A stretch of 64,000 nucleotides of DNA from Rhodocyclales bacterium (lineage in GTDB: Bacteria > Pseudomonadota > Gammaproteobacteria > Burkholderiales > Rhodocyclaceae), in contig JACRIY010000043.1 in the NCBI GenBank assembly GCA_016235805.1, positions 1 to 64,000 on the forward strand. Direction: 5' to 3'. Positions 41,384-53,474 of this stretch are shown piece after piece (position 1 is the first letter of the stretch; each line of letters begins with the position of its first letter). The notes beneath the pieces were generated by a model. It ran no database searches, was not told the DNA's origin, and saw only the letters and a list, made by a program, of their open reading frames with translations. The position numbers and the translations under genes are program-made.

Positions 41384-44023
41384 TCAAATGCTGATATCGA
41401 CGCCGGAATCGTCTGCGGCCGCGCCGCCACCGGTCATCGTCATGCAGGTACGAATATCGCGAGCTAGTTCGGCCCCGGTCTGGTAGCGCGCATCGGCATC
41501 TTTGGTCAAAGCCTTGTCGATGATCGCGACCACGCAATCGGGAAGATCGGGATTAACCGTCCGAATGTCGGGATGCGGCTCGTTTGCGATCCGGAACATC
41601 AACTGTGCCATGGAATCGCCTTCGAACGGAAGCTTGCCGCACGACATCTGGTAGAGCATCACGCCGAGCGAAAACAGGTCGGACCTGCCGTCGATCTTCT
41701 TGCCCGCCAGTTGCTCCGGCGACATGTAGCTCGGCGTGCCGAGCACCATGCCAGTCTTGGTCTTCGACGAATCGGTGATTCGGGCGATGCCGAAGTCGGT
41801 CACCTTGACCTGGTCGGATTCCGGCTCGTACATGATGTTGGCGGGCTTGATGTCTCGGTGCACCACGTTGTTCTCGTGCGCATAGGACAAGGCATCGGCG
41901 ACCCGCGCCACGATGCTCATGACTTTCGGCAAGGGCATCAGGTTGCCGACCTTCGAATAGGGCACCAGGTCCTTGCCCTTGAGGAACTCCATCGCGATGT
42001 AGGCGAGATCGTGCTCTTCCCCGGCATCGAACATGGTGACGATGTTGGCATGATTGAGCCGCCCGGCGGTTTCGGCTTCGCGGAAGAAACGCTCCTTGAC
42101 CTCGACCAGTTCGTCCGCCTCGAACTCCTGCGACAGCGCCATCGTCTTGATCGCGACCACGCGGTTTATCTTCGGATCACGGCCGAGATAGACGACCCCC
42201 ATGGCGCCCTTGCCCAACTCCTTCTCGATCTCGTAACGTCCGAGCATGGGTTTCTCGACGTTGCCGGCGGTATCGATCAGGCTCGCGTTACTGCGCCCGC
42301 CTCCGCCTCCACCGAGGATCACCGTCTCGGAGAGCTGCTTGGCGCGATTCACGCGGGATTCGATGTCGCGGAATTTCGGGTTGTAATCGAAGATGTAGCG
42401 GAACGCCGCCTCGGCCTTGTTGAACTGCCGCTTGCGTTCGAAGTCGAGCGCCAGGTTATAGATGTTCTCCATGACCTGGTCATCTTTCGGGCACTTGCGG
42501 AACTTGTCGAAGGCCATGTCGAGCTGGCCCTGGCCCTGGAAGGCCAGGCCGAGCATGCGGTTGGACTCGGCGGAGTCGGCATCGGATTTCTCTTTGCCGC
42601 GCTCCGTGACGACGAAACGTTTCACGGTCAGTAACAGATGGCCAACCAGCAGCAACGTGGCCGGAATCATCAGTTGCAGCCACATCAATTGCGTTGTCAT
42701 CAGGACGAAATGCAGGGCGATCAAGGTTACCAGCAAGCCGACGGTGATCCCGGCCGCCAGCCCCGCTTTGATCTTCGGCAGCAGGGCAATCAGGTAGGCG
42801 GCGATCAGGAGGAAGACCAGCTTTTCCACCCAGAAGCCCCAGGTTGGCGCAACGAAGAAATGTTCGGAGAGCAGGCTGGACACCGCATGGGCCTGCATCA
42901 GCACCGCAGGCATGGTCGGGTTGATCGGCGTTACGAACACGCTCCCCACCGAAGACGAGGTCGGCCCGATCAGGACGATCTTGTCGCGGTATTTGTCGTA
43001 GGGAATCTTGCCGCTCTTGACGTCGAAGAAGGAATCGACCTGGAAGGCCGAAGCGCCGTCGCGGTCCTTGTAGTAGAAGGTCAGCATCCGCGTATCGAAA
43101 TCGGTGCCGATCTTGAGCTTGCCAAGCTTGACCGAATCGCCGGCCGTGACCTGGATATCGGCCACGTTGAGGTTGTGGCTCTTGGCTGCAACCAGCAGGG
43201 ACAGGGACGGATAGAACTGGTCAAAGTAGGACAAGACCAGGGGTTCGGTACGGATCGCACCATCCACATCCGGCGTCACATTGAGGTGCCCGATGGCTGT
43301 GACCACCTTGCCGAGAGGTTCGATTACGCCTGCATCGACCCCTAGGGTCGGATACGGCGGCGCATCAGCGGCGCCCGACAGCTTTACCGCATTCTTCTTC
43401 ACGAAATCGGGCAGATCCTTGTCCGGCCGCCCGCGCGGCTCGCCCAGCACGAACAGCATCGGCAAGGCCACATTGCCGGACTTGGCGAAGGCCTCCGCAA
43501 GGCGGCGATCGGTATTCAGCTTCTGGTCGGCTTCAAGCAATATGGATTCGATTTGCGGGCAGGACGAAGGAGCCGGAGCAGCCGCAGGCTCGGGAGCCGG
43601 AGCCGGCGTCGGCGCCGCTTGGCCGCTTGCTGGCGCCGCAACGGGCGCGGTAACCGCCACGGGAATGGTCACGCCGCAGGTTTCGATCAGCTTGTTGATA
43701 TAGCCCAAACCCTGGTCGCGCTGGGGTTCGGAGTAGAACACCGTGGTTGCGATCACCTTGGCCTTGGCGGCGGCGAGTTTGTCCACCATGTCCGCCATGA
43801 TTTCGCGCGACCACGGCCAGCGTCCGATGTTGTCCAGACTGGGTTTGTCGATGGCGATGATTGCCACCTTGTCCGAGGGCGTGCGCGAGGCGGCCGCCAC
43901 ACCCATGTCATAGGCTTTGCGCTCAAGCCCCTGCAGCAGATCACCATTTCCGAAGATCAGCACGACGACGCTGACCACCACACCGAAGAACCAGTCGCTC
44001 TTCCAGAAGTCTGCCTTCTTCAT
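41384..44023 (-). CDS. CHASE2-domain transmembrane Ser/Thr protein kinase
   Basis: This 879-residue Hanks-type kinase has an N-terminal anchor, a periplasmic CHASE2 sensor (about 35-390, VAIIAIDKPSLDNIGRWPW) with a Pro/Ala-rich insertion near 130-160, and three membrane helices (about 405-480). A TPR-like cytoplasmic segment (about 500-570) and the kinase domain (about 595-855) follow. The kinase shows GKGAMGVVYLG, VAIK, HRDIKPANIM, DFGIA and SPEQ, so all catalytic residues are intact. It is the first gene of the block and has a possible promoter at 44075-44103. Confidence 0.94.
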   Translation of the reverse strand: MKKADFWKSDWFFGVVVSVVVLIFGNGDLLQGLERKAYDMGVAAASRTPSDKVAIIAIDKPSLDNIGRWPWSREIMADMVDKLAAAKAKVIATTVFYSEPQRDQGLGYINKLIETCGVTIPVAVTAPVAAPASGQAAPTPAPAPEPAAAPAPSSCPQIESILLEADQKLNTDRRLAEAFAKSGNVALPMLFVLGEPRGRPDKDLPDFVKKNAVKLSGAADAPPYPTLGVDAGVIEPLGKVVTAIGHLNVTPDVDGAIRTEPLVLSYFDQFYPSLSLLVAAKSHNLNVADIQVTAGDSVKLGKLKIGTDFDTRMLTFYYKDRDGASAFQVDSFFDVKSGKIPYDKYRDKIVLIGPTSSSVGSVFVTPINPTMPAVLMQAHAVSSLLSEHFFVAPTWGFWVEKLVFLLIAAYLIALLPKIKAGLAAGITVGLLVTLIALHFVLMTTQLMWLQLMIPATLLLVGHLLLTVKRFVVTERGKEKSDADSAESNRMLGLAFQGQGQLDMAFDKFRKCPKDDQVMENIYNLALDFERKRQFNKAEAAFRYIFDYNPKFRDIESRVNRAKQLSETVILGGGGGGRSNASLIDTAGNVEKPMLGRYEIEKELGKGAMGVVYLGRDPKINRVVAIKTMALSQEFEADELVEVKERFFREAETAGRLNHANIVTMFDAGEEHDLAYIAMEFLKGKDLVPYSKVGNLMPLPKVMSIVARVADALSYAHENNVVHRDIKPANIMYEPESDQVKVTDFGIARITDSSKTKTGMVLGTPSYMSPEQLAGKKIDGRSDLFSLGVMLYQMSCGKLPFEGDSMAQLMFRIANEPHPDIRTVNPDLPDCVVAIIDKALTKDADARYQTGAELARDIRTCMTMTGGGAAADDSGVDISI

Positions 44024-44074
44024 CGGTCGTTACCCTGTGCAAGAGCCCGTAATAAAACAGGACAATAAATCGAA

Positions 44075-44103
44075 TTCTTACAGTCCAGCATCAAGTACGT
44101 CAA
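44075..44103 (-). promoter_or_regulatory. Candidate sigma-70 promoter of the kinase operon
   Basis: On the minus strand TTGACG (44098-44103), 17 bases, TAAGAA (44075-44080) lies about 50 bases upstream of the kinase ATG. The -35 is good and the -10 is weak. Confidence 0.35.
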
Positions 44104-44161
44104 TCAATTTCATGACATTCGTACATTTCAGGCAGGTTTTGTATCGATTGTATGCGCAAAA

Positions 44162-44191
44162 AAGCCGCTCCGGTTCGCACCGGAGCGGCTT
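44162..44191 (-). terminator. Rho-independent terminator of sucCD
   Basis: A 12- to 13-bp perfect stem, AAGCCGCTCCGG with CCGGAGCGGCTT, and a short loop are followed on the minus strand by a T run (44157-44163 as A on plus). It lies about 70 bases after the sucD stop. It separates sucCD from the kinase operon and is nearly symmetric, so it could act in both directions. Confidence 0.93.
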
Positions 44192-44235
44192 TTCTTCCCC
44201 GTTATCCGTGAATCGGGAGCGGGATAAGCTGCGGT

Positions 44236-44259
44236 CGCCGTGTCACCGGCGCCGACTTT
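44236..44259 (+). repeat. Dispersed 24-base repeat, copy 6
   Basis: CGCCGT, GTCACC, GGCGCCGACTTT. It ends one base from the sucD stop codon, between that stop and the terminator. Confidence 0.78.
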
Positions 44260-44260
44260 C

Positions 44261-45157
44261 TTATTTCAGCAGTGCCTTGAGCAGCTTGGCCATTTCCGAA
44301 GGATTGCGCGTCACGGTGAACCCGCACTCCTCCATGATCGCCAGCTTGGCATCGGCGGTGTCGGCCCCGCCCGAAATCAGCGCACCGGCATGGCCCATGC
44401 GCTTGCCGGCCGGCGCGGTAACGCCGGCGATGAAGCCGACGATGGGCTTCTTCATGTTGGCCTTGCACCAGACGGCGGCTTCGGCTTCGTCCGGACCGCC
44501 GATCTCGCCGATCATGATCACCGCGTCGGTATCCGGATCGTCGTTGAAGGCGCGCATCACGTCGATATGCTTCAGGCCGTTGATCGGATCGCCGCCGATA
44601 CCGACCGCCGACGACTGGCCGAGACCAATTTCGGTCAACTGGCCGACCGCTTCGTAGGTCAGCGTACCCGAACGCGACACGACGCCGATACGTCCCTTGC
44701 GATGGATGTGGCCGGGCATGATGCCGATCTTGATTTCGTCCGGCGTAATCAGGCCCGGGCAGTTCGGTCCGAGCAGCAGGGTCTTCTTGCCGCCCTTGGC
44801 CTCCTTTGCCTTCATCTTGTTGCGAACCACCAGCATATCGCGCACCGGAATGCCTTCGGTGATGCAGATCGCCAGATCCAGGTCGGCTTCGCAGGCCTCC
44901 CAGATCGCGTCGGCGGCGCCGGCGGGCGGCACGTAGATGACGGAAACGGTGGCACCGGTCTGTGCCTTGGCTTCCTTGACGGAACCGAAGATCGGGATGT
45001 CGAAGATCTTCTCGCCGGCCTTCTTGGGATTCACGCCGGCAACAAAGCAGTTCTTGCCGTTGGCGTATTCCTGGCACTTCTCGGTATGGAACTGACCGGT
45101 CTTGCCGGTGATGCCCTGGGTGATGACCTTGGTGTCTTTATTGATGAATATGGACAT
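44261..45157 (-). CDS. sucD: Succinyl-CoA synthetase alpha subunit
   Basis: This 298-residue TCA-cycle protein binds CoA and carries the phosphorylated histidine in [21 protein letters not shown] at the N-terminus and [12 protein letters not shown] also match the family. With SucC it interconverts succinyl-CoA and succinate with nucleotide formation, a step shared with aromatic degradation end-products. The gene starts 9 bases after sucC and ends just before a repeat and a strong terminator. Confidence 0.97.
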   Translation of the reverse strand: MSIFINKDTKVITQGITGKTGQFHTEKCQEYANGKNCFVAGVNPKKAGEKIFDIPIFGSVKEAKAQTGATVSVIYVPPAGAADAIWEACEADLDLAICITEGIPVRDMLVVRNKMKAKEAKGGKKTLLLGPNCPGLITPDEIKIGIMPGHIHRKGRIGVVSRSGTLTYEAVGQLTEIGLGQSSAVGIGGDPINGLKHIDVMRAFNDDPDTDAVIMIGEIGGPDEAEAAVWCKANMKKPIVGFIAGVTAPAGKRMGHAGALISGGADTADAKLAIMEECGFTVTRNPSEMAKLLKALLK

Positions 45158-45166
45158 GGTGGTTCC

Positions 45167-46327
<1,161 letters not shown>

Positions 46328-46497
46328 GCGTCTTCCTCGTTGTAGGTGCTGCGTTGATCTGAAGCCGGCATCAAGCGGCCATTGCGGTTGCCGGTCTTGT
46401 TGTCGCAGGGTCGGCTGTCGCCGGTGGAACTCGCAAATCGTGCCGTCGCAAGGGCATCGGAACTTGCCACGGCGCGGTTGTTGCGGCGCGGAATACT

Positions 46498-46527
46498 AAC
46501 ATAAGCACACTTAATCGAAGCTTACAA
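46498..46527 (-). promoter_or_regulatory. Weak candidate promoter for sucCD
   Basis: Minus strand TTGTAA (46522-46527), 18 bases, TATGTT (46498-46503). This is the only reasonable pair in the 296-base gap between sucC and glpK. The rest of the gap shows no gene or repeat. Confidence 0.25.
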
Positions 46528-46623
46528 AAGACTGCTGCCCCTATGGCCAGAGAGCGGAAATTGACGCGCCGACGGCCACGGAGTTAATGTCGGGCATCCG
46601 CTTCCTCCCGGTCCGCGTCCACA

Positions 46624-48126
46624 ATGAACCGCTCCCGCTACCTCCTCGCCCTCGACCAGGGAACATCGAGTTCGCGCAGCATCCTGTTCGATACCGGTGG
46701 CCGGGTCATCGCCCAGTCGCAACGCGAGTTTCGCCAGATCTTTCCCCAGCCGGGCTGGGTCGAGCACGATCCGCTGGAGATCTGGAACACGCAGCTGGCG
46801 ACGGCGCGCGAGGCCGTGGCGGCGACGGGCATCGATGCGGCTCAGGTGGCCGCCATCGGCATCACCAACCAGCGCGAAACCACCCTGGTCTGGGACCGAC
46901 GCAGCGGCGCACCGCTGTGCAACGCCATCGTCTGGCAGGATCGACGCACCGCGCCGGCCTGCGCGGATCTTGTCGCGCGCGGCCTCTCGCAAAAGCTGCG
47001 GGCAACGACGGGACTGGTGATCGATGCCTACTTTTCCGCCACCAAGCTGGCCTGGATTCTCGACAACATTCCCGGCGCACGGGCTGCGGCCCGGCGCGGC
47101 GAACTGGCCTTCGGCACGATAGATACCTGGCTGCTCTGGCAACTGACCGGCGGCGCCATCCATGCCACGGATGTCAGCAATGCCGCGCGCACCATGCTGT
47201 TCGACATCCACCGCAATCGCTGGGATGACGACCTGCTGGACCTGTTCGACATTCCGCGCGCCCTGCTGCCCGCGGTCCATCCCTCCAGCCACGTCTTCGG
47301 CCACACCGCGATAGGCGTCTTCGACGCCGCCGTCCCGATCGGGGGCATCGCCGGCGACCAGCAAAGCGCCCTGTTCGGCCAGGCTTGCCATGCCCCGGGA
47401 CTGGCAAAGAACACCTACGGCACCGGCTGTTTCATGCTGATGCATACGGGTGAACGCTGCCTGACCAGCGTCAATGGACTGATATCGACCAGCGCCGCGC
47501 AGGTTTCGACGACGCCGCAGTTCGCCCTCGAAGGCAGCGTCTTCATCGGCGGCGCGGTGGTGCAATGGCTGCGCGACGGCCTGCAGGCAATACGCAGCAG
47601 CGGCGACATCGAATCGCTGGCGAGCAGCGTGCCCGACAGCGGCGGCGTGATCTTCGTGCCGGCCTTCACCGGGCTCGGCGCGCCCTACTGGCAGCCCGAC
47701 GCGCGCGGCGCCATCCTCGGCCTCAGCCGCGGCAGCGGCGTTGCCCACATCGCCCGCGCGGCGCTGGAAAGCATCGCCTTCCAGAGCGCTGCCCTGCTAA
47801 CGGCGATGCAGCGGGACATGGCCGGCAGCGGCGGCGTCACCGAACTGCGCGTCGACGGCGGCGCCTGCGTGAACAACCTGCTGATGCAGTTCCAGGCCGA
47901 CCTGCTGGGCATTCCCGTGGTGCGGCCGAAAGTCATCGAAACCACGGCGCTCGGTGCGGCCTACCTGGCCGGACTGGCCTGTGGAATATTTTCCGGACTC
48001 GACGAATTGGCGGCGCACTGGGAGGCGGACCGGACCTTCCATCCCACCCTGCCGCGCGATCGCGCCGACGAGTTGATGCAGCGCTGGGAGCACGCGGTCG
48101 CGCAAACGAAGTTGACGTCGCCGTAG
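46624..48126 (+). CDS. glpK: Glycerol kinase
   Basis: This 500-residue FGGY-family kinase phosphorylates glycerol to glycerol 3-phosphate. It opens with [17 protein letters not shown], has QDRRTA, the [15 protein letters not shown] loop, and ATP-site sequence ([32 protein letters not shown]). No glpF or glpD is adjacent. The last codons and the TAG stop fall inside copy 7 of the dispersed repeat, so the repeat defines the end of this protein. Confidence 0.95.
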   Translation: MNRSRYLLALDQGTSSSRSILFDTGGRVIAQSQREFRQIFPQPGWVEHDPLEIWNTQLATAREAVAATGIDAAQVAAIGITNQRETTLVWDRRSGAPLCNAIVWQDRRTAPACADLVARGLSQKLRATTGLVIDAYFSATKLAWILDNIPGARAAARRGELAFGTIDTWLLWQLTGGAIHATDVSNAARTMLFDIHRNRWDDDLLDLFDIPRALLPAVHPSSHVFGHTAIGVFDAAVPIGGIAGDQQSALFGQACHAPGLAKNTYGTGCFMLMHTGERCLTSVNGLISTSAAQVSTTPQFALEGSVFIGGAVVQWLRDGLQAIRSSGDIESLASSVPDSGGVIFVPAFTGLGAPYWQPDARGAILGLSRGSGVAHIARAALESIAFQSAALLTAMQRDMAGSGGVTELRVDGGACVNNLLMQFQADLLGIPVVRPKVIETTALGAAYLAGLACGIFSGLDELAAHWEADRTFHPTLPRDRADELMQRWEHAVAQTKLTSP

Positions 48127-48142
48127 CGCCAGCGCCGACTCT
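48119..48142 (+). repeat. Dispersed 24-base repeat, copy 7
   Basis: CGCCGT, AGCGCC, AGCGCCGACTCT. The glpK stop codon TAG (48124-48126) lies within it. Confidence 0.7.
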
Positions 48143-48157
48143 TTAACTAGCTTCGGC

Positions 48158-48763
48158 TCAACTGCCGCGCCGGGTTTCCTGCAGGGTCTTGAGGTCCGGC
48201 AGTTGCAGGCGCTTGCGGTCGGGTTCGGCGACGGTCAGGGCTTCGACTTCCTGCATCGTGCCGTGGCAGCGCCGAACCAGGTCGTGATAGACGCTGGTGC
48301 CATCGACCTTCCAGTTCATTTCGAGTTCGGTGAGTTCCCGCATCACCTTGGCCGGCACCCCGCCGGCCAGCATGCGCGGCGGAATCTCGAGGCCTGCCTT
48401 GACGAAGCTCTGCGCCGCGACGATCGCAGATTCGCCGACCACGGCCTTGTCCATCACCACGGCGTTCATGCCGACCATGCCATTGCGACGCACGATGCAG
48501 CCATGCAGGATCGCGCCATGGCCGATGTGGCCGTCCTCCTCGATGATGGTGTCGCTGCCGGGAAAGCCATGCATCACGCAGCAGTCCTGCACGTTGGCGC
48601 CGGGACCGATGAAGAGGCGACCGAAGTCACCGCGCAGGCTGGCACAGGGTCCGATGTAGGCGCGCGGACCGATGTGCACGTCACCGATCAGCACCGCCGA
48701 CGGATGGACATAGGCGCTCGGATCGACCACCGGCACGATGCCGTCGATTGCATAGACTTTCAT
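48158..48763 (-). CDS. paaY: PaaY-type gamma-carbonic-anhydrase-fold protein
   Basis: This 201-residue protein has a left-handed beta-helix of hexapeptide repeats ([38 protein letters not shown]) with metal histidines, as in PaaY. PaaY hydrolyses a dead-end oxepin/ring-1,2-epoxide-derived CoA ester and is encoded with the phenylacetate genes. It faces paaG across 200 bases, so the two may share a control region. Confidence 0.9.
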   Translation of the reverse strand: MKVYAIDGIVPVVDPSAYVHPSAVLIGDVHIGPRAYIGPCASLRGDFGRLFIGPGANVQDCCVMHGFPGSDTIIEEDGHIGHGAILHGCIVRRNGMVGMNAVVMDKAVVGESAIVAAQSFVKAGLEIPPRMLAGGVPAKVMRELTELEMNWKVDGTSVYHDLVRRCHGTMQEVEALTVAEPDRKRLQLPDLKTLQETRRGS

Positions 48764-48964
48764 TGGGGAACGCTCCGCAGGGACAGTGCGATATGATACA
48801 TTTTCGTTCTAAAATAATCCACGCTTCTGTGTCACAATCGAAACGCCGTCGTTCCAGCACAAATTCGGACTCGTGGTACGTTAGCGCGGTTGCAGGCTTT
48901 GCGCCAACGATACGACGCCGACAAGAATAGTCGCAGCCATCGCCCATCCCCCGGAGCCCGGACC

Positions 48965-49753
48965 ATGACCTACCAGCACATCCTTTTTTCCCTCGAAGGC
49001 GGCATCGCGCGCATCACGCTTAACCGGCCCGACCGGCTCAACAGCTTCAACGTCGACATGCACGCGGAACTGCGCGAGGCCATCGCGCGCACCCGCGACG
49101 GCGGCGCCCGCGTGCTGCTGCTGACCGGCGCCGGCCGCGGTTTCTGTGCCGGGCAGGACCTGGCCGACCGCAATGTCTCGGCCGACGCCGCCCCGGTCGA
49201 CCTCGGCCATACCATCGAAACCTACTACCGGCCGCTGATCCTCAGCCTGCGCGCCCTCGAAATGCCGGTCATCTGCGCCGTCAATGGCGTCGCCGCCGGG
49301 GCCGGCGCCAGCATTGCGCTGGCCTGCGACATCGTCCTCGCGGCGCGCTCGGCCAGTTTCATCCAGGCCTTCTGCAAGCTCGGCCTGGTACCAGATGCCG
49401 GCGGCACCTGGGCGCTGCCGCGCCTGGTAGGCAATGCGCGCGCCATGGGCCTCGCCATGCTGGGCGACAAACTCTCCGCCGAACAGGCCGAAAGCTGGGG
49501 CCTGATCTGGAAGTGCCTCGACGACGACAAGCTGATGGCCGAAGCCGAGCGACTGGCCGTGCACTTCAGCACCGCGCCGACCAAGGGCCTGGCCCGCACC
49601 AAGCAGGCGATCTACGCCAGCGACGGCAATACGCTGGAACAACAACTCGACCTCGAACGCGACTGCCAGCGCGAACTGGGATTCGGTCCCGATTATCGCG
49701 AAGGCGTCGCCGCCTTCATGGAAAAGCGCAGTCCTTCATTTACCGGAAAGTAA
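48965..49753 (+). CDS. paaG: 1,2-epoxyphenylacetyl-CoA isomerase
   Basis: PaaG isomerises ring-1,2-epoxyphenylacetyl-CoA to the oxepin and acts later in beta-oxidation of the opened ring. The 262 residues match E. coli PaaG nearly throughout: ITLNRPDRLNSFN, LLLTGAGRGFCAGQDL, VICAVNGVAAGAGAS, PDAGGTWALPRLVG. The start is ATG 48965 (MTYQHILFSLEGG), preceded by GGAG. The paaABCDE epoxidase genes and paaK are not in this window, so the pathway is encoded in more than one place. Confidence 0.95.
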   Translation: MTYQHILFSLEGGIARITLNRPDRLNSFNVDMHAELREAIARTRDGGARVLLLTGAGRGFCAGQDLADRNVSADAAPVDLGHTIETYYRPLILSLRALEMPVICAVNGVAAGAGASIALACDIVLAARSASFIQAFCKLGLVPDAGGTWALPRLVGNARAMGLAMLGDKLSAEQAESWGLIWKCLDDDKLMAEAERLAVHFSTAPTKGLARTKQAIYASDGNTLEQQLDLERDCQRELGFGPDYREGVAAFMEKRSPSFTGK

Positions 49754-49757
49754 GTCC

Positions 49758-50201
49758 ATGCCCATGACTCCCCAGCAAATCGCCGAGCGCTGCACCGCCG
49801 TGATGTGGCCGAATGACCACGCCGCCCAGGGCCTGGGCATCGTGATCCGCGAAACCACTCCCGGAGGCGCCGTGACGGACATGAAGGTCAGGCAGGACAT
49901 GGTCAACGGGCACGGGATCTGCCATGGCGGCTTCATCTTCGCCCTGGCCGACACCAATTTCGCCTACGCCTGCAACAGCTTCAACCACTTTACGGTCGCC
50001 GCGGGCGTGGACATCAATTTCATCGCCCCGGGCCATCTCGGCGATACACTCACCGCGGTCGGAAATGCCCGTCACCAGGGCGGACGCAGCGGCATCTACG
50101 ACATCGAGGTCACGAACCAGGACGGCAAGACGATTGCCATATTCCGTGGCCGCTCCACCCGCATCAAGGGCCATTTCTTCGACGAAAGCACCGAATCATG
50201 A
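49758..50201 (+). CDS. paaI: Hydroxyphenylacetyl-CoA thioesterase
   Basis: This 147-residue hotdog-fold thioesterase rescues CoA from off-pathway intermediates of phenylacetate degradation. The family motif [23 protein letters not shown] contains the conserved His-Gly-Gly and acidic residue. It lies 4 bases after paaG and its stop overlaps the paaJ start (ATGA). Confidence 0.93.
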   Translation: MPMTPQQIAERCTAVMWPNDHAAQGLGIVIRETTPGGAVTDMKVRQDMVNGHGICHGGFIFALADTNFAYACNSFNHFTVAAGVDINFIAPGHLGDTLTAVGNARHQGGRSGIYDIEVTNQDGKTIAIFRGRSTRIKGHFFDESTES

Positions 50202-51406
50202 GCGAACAAGCCTTCATCTGCGACGCCATCCGCACCCCGATCGGCCGCTACGGCGGCACCCTCGCCGGCATTCGCACGGACGACCTCGCCGCGCTGCCGA
50301 TCAAGGCGCTGATGAAACGCAATCCCGGCGTCAGTTGGGACCTGGTCGAGGATGTGATCTACGGCTGCGCCAACCAGGCCGGCGAGGACAATCGCAACGT
50401 CGCGCGCATGGCGGCACTGCTGGGCGGCCTGCCAGTCGCGGTGCCCGGTTCCACGATCAACCGCCTGTGCGGCTCCGGCATGGATGCCGTCGGCACCGCG
50501 GCGCGCGCGATCAAGGCCGGCGAAACCACGCTGATGATCGCCGGCGGCGTCGAGAGCATGAGCCGTGCTCCGTTCGTCATGCCCAAGGCCGAAAGCGCCT
50601 TCTCGCGCAGCAACGCGGTGTACGACACGACCATCGGCTGGCGCTTCGTGAACAAGCTGATGAAGGCGCAATACGGCATCGACTCGATGCCGGAAACCGC
50701 CGACAACGTCGCCGCCGAATTCAGGATCGAGCGCGCGGCCCAGGACGCGTTCGCCTTGCGCTCGCAGCAACGCTGGGGCGCGGCGAATGCCGCCGGCTTC
50801 TTCAAGGCGGAAATCGTCCCGGTCGAGATCGCGCAGAAGAAGGGCGACCCCAAGATATTCGACACCGACGAACATCCGCGCACCGACACCACCCTCGAAC
50901 AGCTGGCCAAGCTCAAAGGCATCAACGGTCCCGACCTCACGGTAACTGCCGGAAATGCATCGGGAGTCAATGACGGCGCCTGTGCCCTGCTGCTGGCTTC
51001 CGAAGCCGCTGCCAAGGCCAACGGCCTGACGCCGAAGGCACGCGTCGTGGCGATGGCCACGGCCGGCGTGGCGCCGCGCATCATGGGTTTCGGCCCGGCA
51101 CCGGCGGTGAGGAAACTGCTGGCGCAGACCGGCCTGCGCCTGGACCAGATCGACGTCATCGAACTCAACGAAGCCTTCGCCGCCCAGGGGCTCGCCGTCA
51201 CCCGCGACCTGGGGCTCGCGGACGACGATGCCCGCGTCAACCCGAATGGCGGCGCCATCGCGCTGGGCCATCCGCTGGGCATGAGCGGCGCGCGACTCGT
51301 GACCACGGCAATGAATCAGTTGCATCGCAGCGGCGGACGCTATGCCCTGTGCACCATGTGCATCGGCGTCGGCCAGGGCATCGCGATGATCATCGAGCGG
51401 GTCTGA
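50198..51406 (+). CDS. paaJ: 3-oxoadipyl-CoA/3-oxo-5,6-dehydrosuberyl-CoA thiolase
   Basis: This 402-residue thiolase cleaves beta-ketoacyl-CoA esters in the last steps of the phenylacetate or beta-ketoadipate route, giving succinyl-CoA and acetyl-CoA. The nucleophile lies in [11 protein letters not shown] (about residue 90), the catalytic His in [16 protein letters not shown] and the second Cys in [11 protein letters not shown]. Coupling with paaI supports PaaJ over PcaF, but the two are alike in sequence. Its product can enter sucCD, encoded nearby. Confidence 0.95.
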   Translation: MSEQAFICDAIRTPIGRYGGTLAGIRTDDLAALPIKALMKRNPGVSWDLVEDVIYGCANQAGEDNRNVARMAALLGGLPVAVPGSTINRLCGSGMDAVGTAARAIKAGETTLMIAGGVESMSRAPFVMPKAESAFSRSNAVYDTTIGWRFVNKLMKAQYGIDSMPETADNVAAEFRIERAAQDAFALRSQQRWGAANAAGFFKAEIVPVEIAQKKGDPKIFDTDEHPRTDTTLEQLAKLKGINGPDLTVTAGNASGVNDGACALLLASEAAAKANGLTPKARVVAMATAGVAPRIMGFGPAPAVRKLLAQTGLRLDQIDVIELNEAFAAQGLAVTRDLGLADDDARVNPNGGAIALGHPLGMSGARLVTTAMNQLHRSGGRYALCTMCIGVGQGIAMIIERV

Positions 51407-51407
51407 G

Positions 51408-52147
51408 CTGGCTACGGACCACTTCTCCGGTCACGCGGCGGATTACGCCAGGTCGCGGCCCTCCTACCCGCCGGACCTGTTCGCCTGGCTTGCGCGACAG
51501 TGCCCGGCGCACGGCCTGGCTTGGGACTGCGGCACCGGCAACGGCCAGGCGGCGCGGGCGCTGGTGGAACACTTCGCCCACATCCATGCCACCGACCTGT
51601 CGGCCGAGCAGGTCGCGCAGGCCGCGCCTGACCCGCGCATCGACTATCGTGCGGCACCGGCCGAGGCCAGCGGCCTGCCCGACGCCAGTTGCGACCTGGT
51701 CACCGTGGCACAGGCCCTGCACTGGTTCTGCGGCGATCCGTTTTACGCCGAGGTGAAGCGGGTGCTCAAGCCGGGCGGCGTGTTCGCGGCCTGGACCTAC
51801 ACCCTGCTGCGCGGCGACCCCGCACTGAATGCCATCGTCGAAGATTTCTACCGCAACACCGTCGGCCCCTGGTGGCCGCCGGAACGACGCTGGGTCGACC
51901 TGGCCTACCGCGACATGCCGTTTCCCTTCGTCGACATCGCCACCCCGGATTTCGAGATCCGGCTGGAATGGACGCTGGACGACCTGCTCGCCTACCTGCG
52001 CACCTGGTCGGCCACCCAGCGCTACATCAAGGCCAGGGGCAACGATCCTTGCGTCGAACTCGGCGAGCGCCTGCTTGCCGTCTGGCCACGGCCGGATGAC
52101 AGGAAGTCCATAATCTGGCCCATTGCGCTGCGCTGCGGGAGAGTTGA

Positions 52148-52151
<4 letters not shown>
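51408..52151 (+). CDS. Class I SAM-dependent methyltransferase, probable CTG start
   Basis: This methyltransferase, 247 residues when read from CTG 51408, begins with ATDHFSGHAADYARSRPSYPPDL, the usual N-terminus of this small-molecule methyltransferase family. It then has WDCGTGNGQAARAL (SAM loop), VTVAQALHWF and VLKPGGVFAAWTY. The first ATG/GTG/TTG in frame is GTG 51564, which would delete the SAM-binding loop. CTG lies one base after the paaJ stop, an arrangement suited to re-initiation. The stop overlaps the msrA start. The substrate is unknown. Confidence 0.8.
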
Positions 52152-52711
<560 letters not shown>

Positions 52712-52717
52712 GCGTCC

Positions 52718-53365
52718 CTATTCCGCGTCAGGCTGTTCCGCCGGTACCGAACCGGCGAACGCCGGCAGCGTCAGGCACTGTTGGTGGATGCGCATCACGG
52801 TCGGCACATGGTCAAGCCGGCAATTGAAGCGTTGCGCATTGAATATCTGGGGCACCAGTAGCACGTCGGCCATGGTCGGCGCATCGCCATGGCAATAGAC
52901 TCCGGTGCGCGCGTCGCCGGTCAGCATCGCCTCCACGGCTTCCAGTCCGGTTTCGACCCAGTGCCGATACCAGGCATTTTTTTGTTCGTCCGTCACGCCC
53001 AGGGTTTTGGAGAGGTAGCCGAGGACGCGAAGATTGTTGAGCGGGTGGATTTCGCAGGCAATCGACAAGGCCAGCGCCCGCACCCGCGCCCGACCGGCGG
53101 CATCGGCCGGCAGCAGCGGCGGTTGCGGTCGGGTTTCCTCGAGGTATTCGATGATCGCCAGCGATTGCGTCAGCACCCGCCCATCGTCCTCCTGCAGCAC
53201 GGGCACCAGCGCCGCCGGATTCAAGGCCTTGTACTCGGCACCAAACTGTTGGCCGCCGTCCTTCACGAGGTGGACGGGGATGTAATCGTAGTCCAGCCCC
53301 TTCAATGACAGGGCAATGCGCACGCGAAAACTCGCCGAGCTGCGAAAGTAGCTGTATAGCTTCAT
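52718..53365 (-). CDS. maiA: Maleylacetoacetate (maleylpyruvate) isomerase, GST zeta class
   Basis: This 215-residue enzyme isomerises maleyl- to fumaryl-acetoacetate or -pyruvate with glutathione. The zeta-class sequence SYFRSSASFRVRIALSLKGL holds the active-site serines, and QSLAIIEYLEE is the glutathione-binding segment. The frame extends 365 codons upstream as antisense shadow; the real start is ATG 53365. Its likely partner, the FAH-family hydrolase at 54761-55780, is on the same strand but separated by a gene on the opposite strand. The substrate side chain is not determined. Confidence 0.92.
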   Translation of the reverse strand: MKLYSYFRSSASFRVRIALSLKGLDYDYIPVHLVKDGGQQFGAEYKALNPAALVPVLQEDDGRVLTQSLAIIEYLEETRPQPPLLPADAAGRARVRALALSIACEIHPLNNLRVLGYLSKTLGVTDEQKNAWYRHWVETGLEAVEAMLTGDARTGVYCHGDAPTMADVLLVPQIFNAQRFNCRLDHVPTVMRIHQQCLTLPAFAGSVPAEQPDAE

Positions 53366-53474
53366 GGATATCCCGGAAACGGTTGATTGGAGGGATTGCC
53401 GGGGCCTGCTCCGGCCGCGCGTGCCGCAATCACTGGTACTAGAATAGCAGCACTTCAGCGCCTTTCGGAACCCG

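Noticed and set aside
43561-43640. Pro/Ala-rich repetitive sequence inside the kinase gene, considered as a tandem DNA repeat
   Set aside because: It encodes an irregular linker within the CHASE2 domain with no exact repeat unit.
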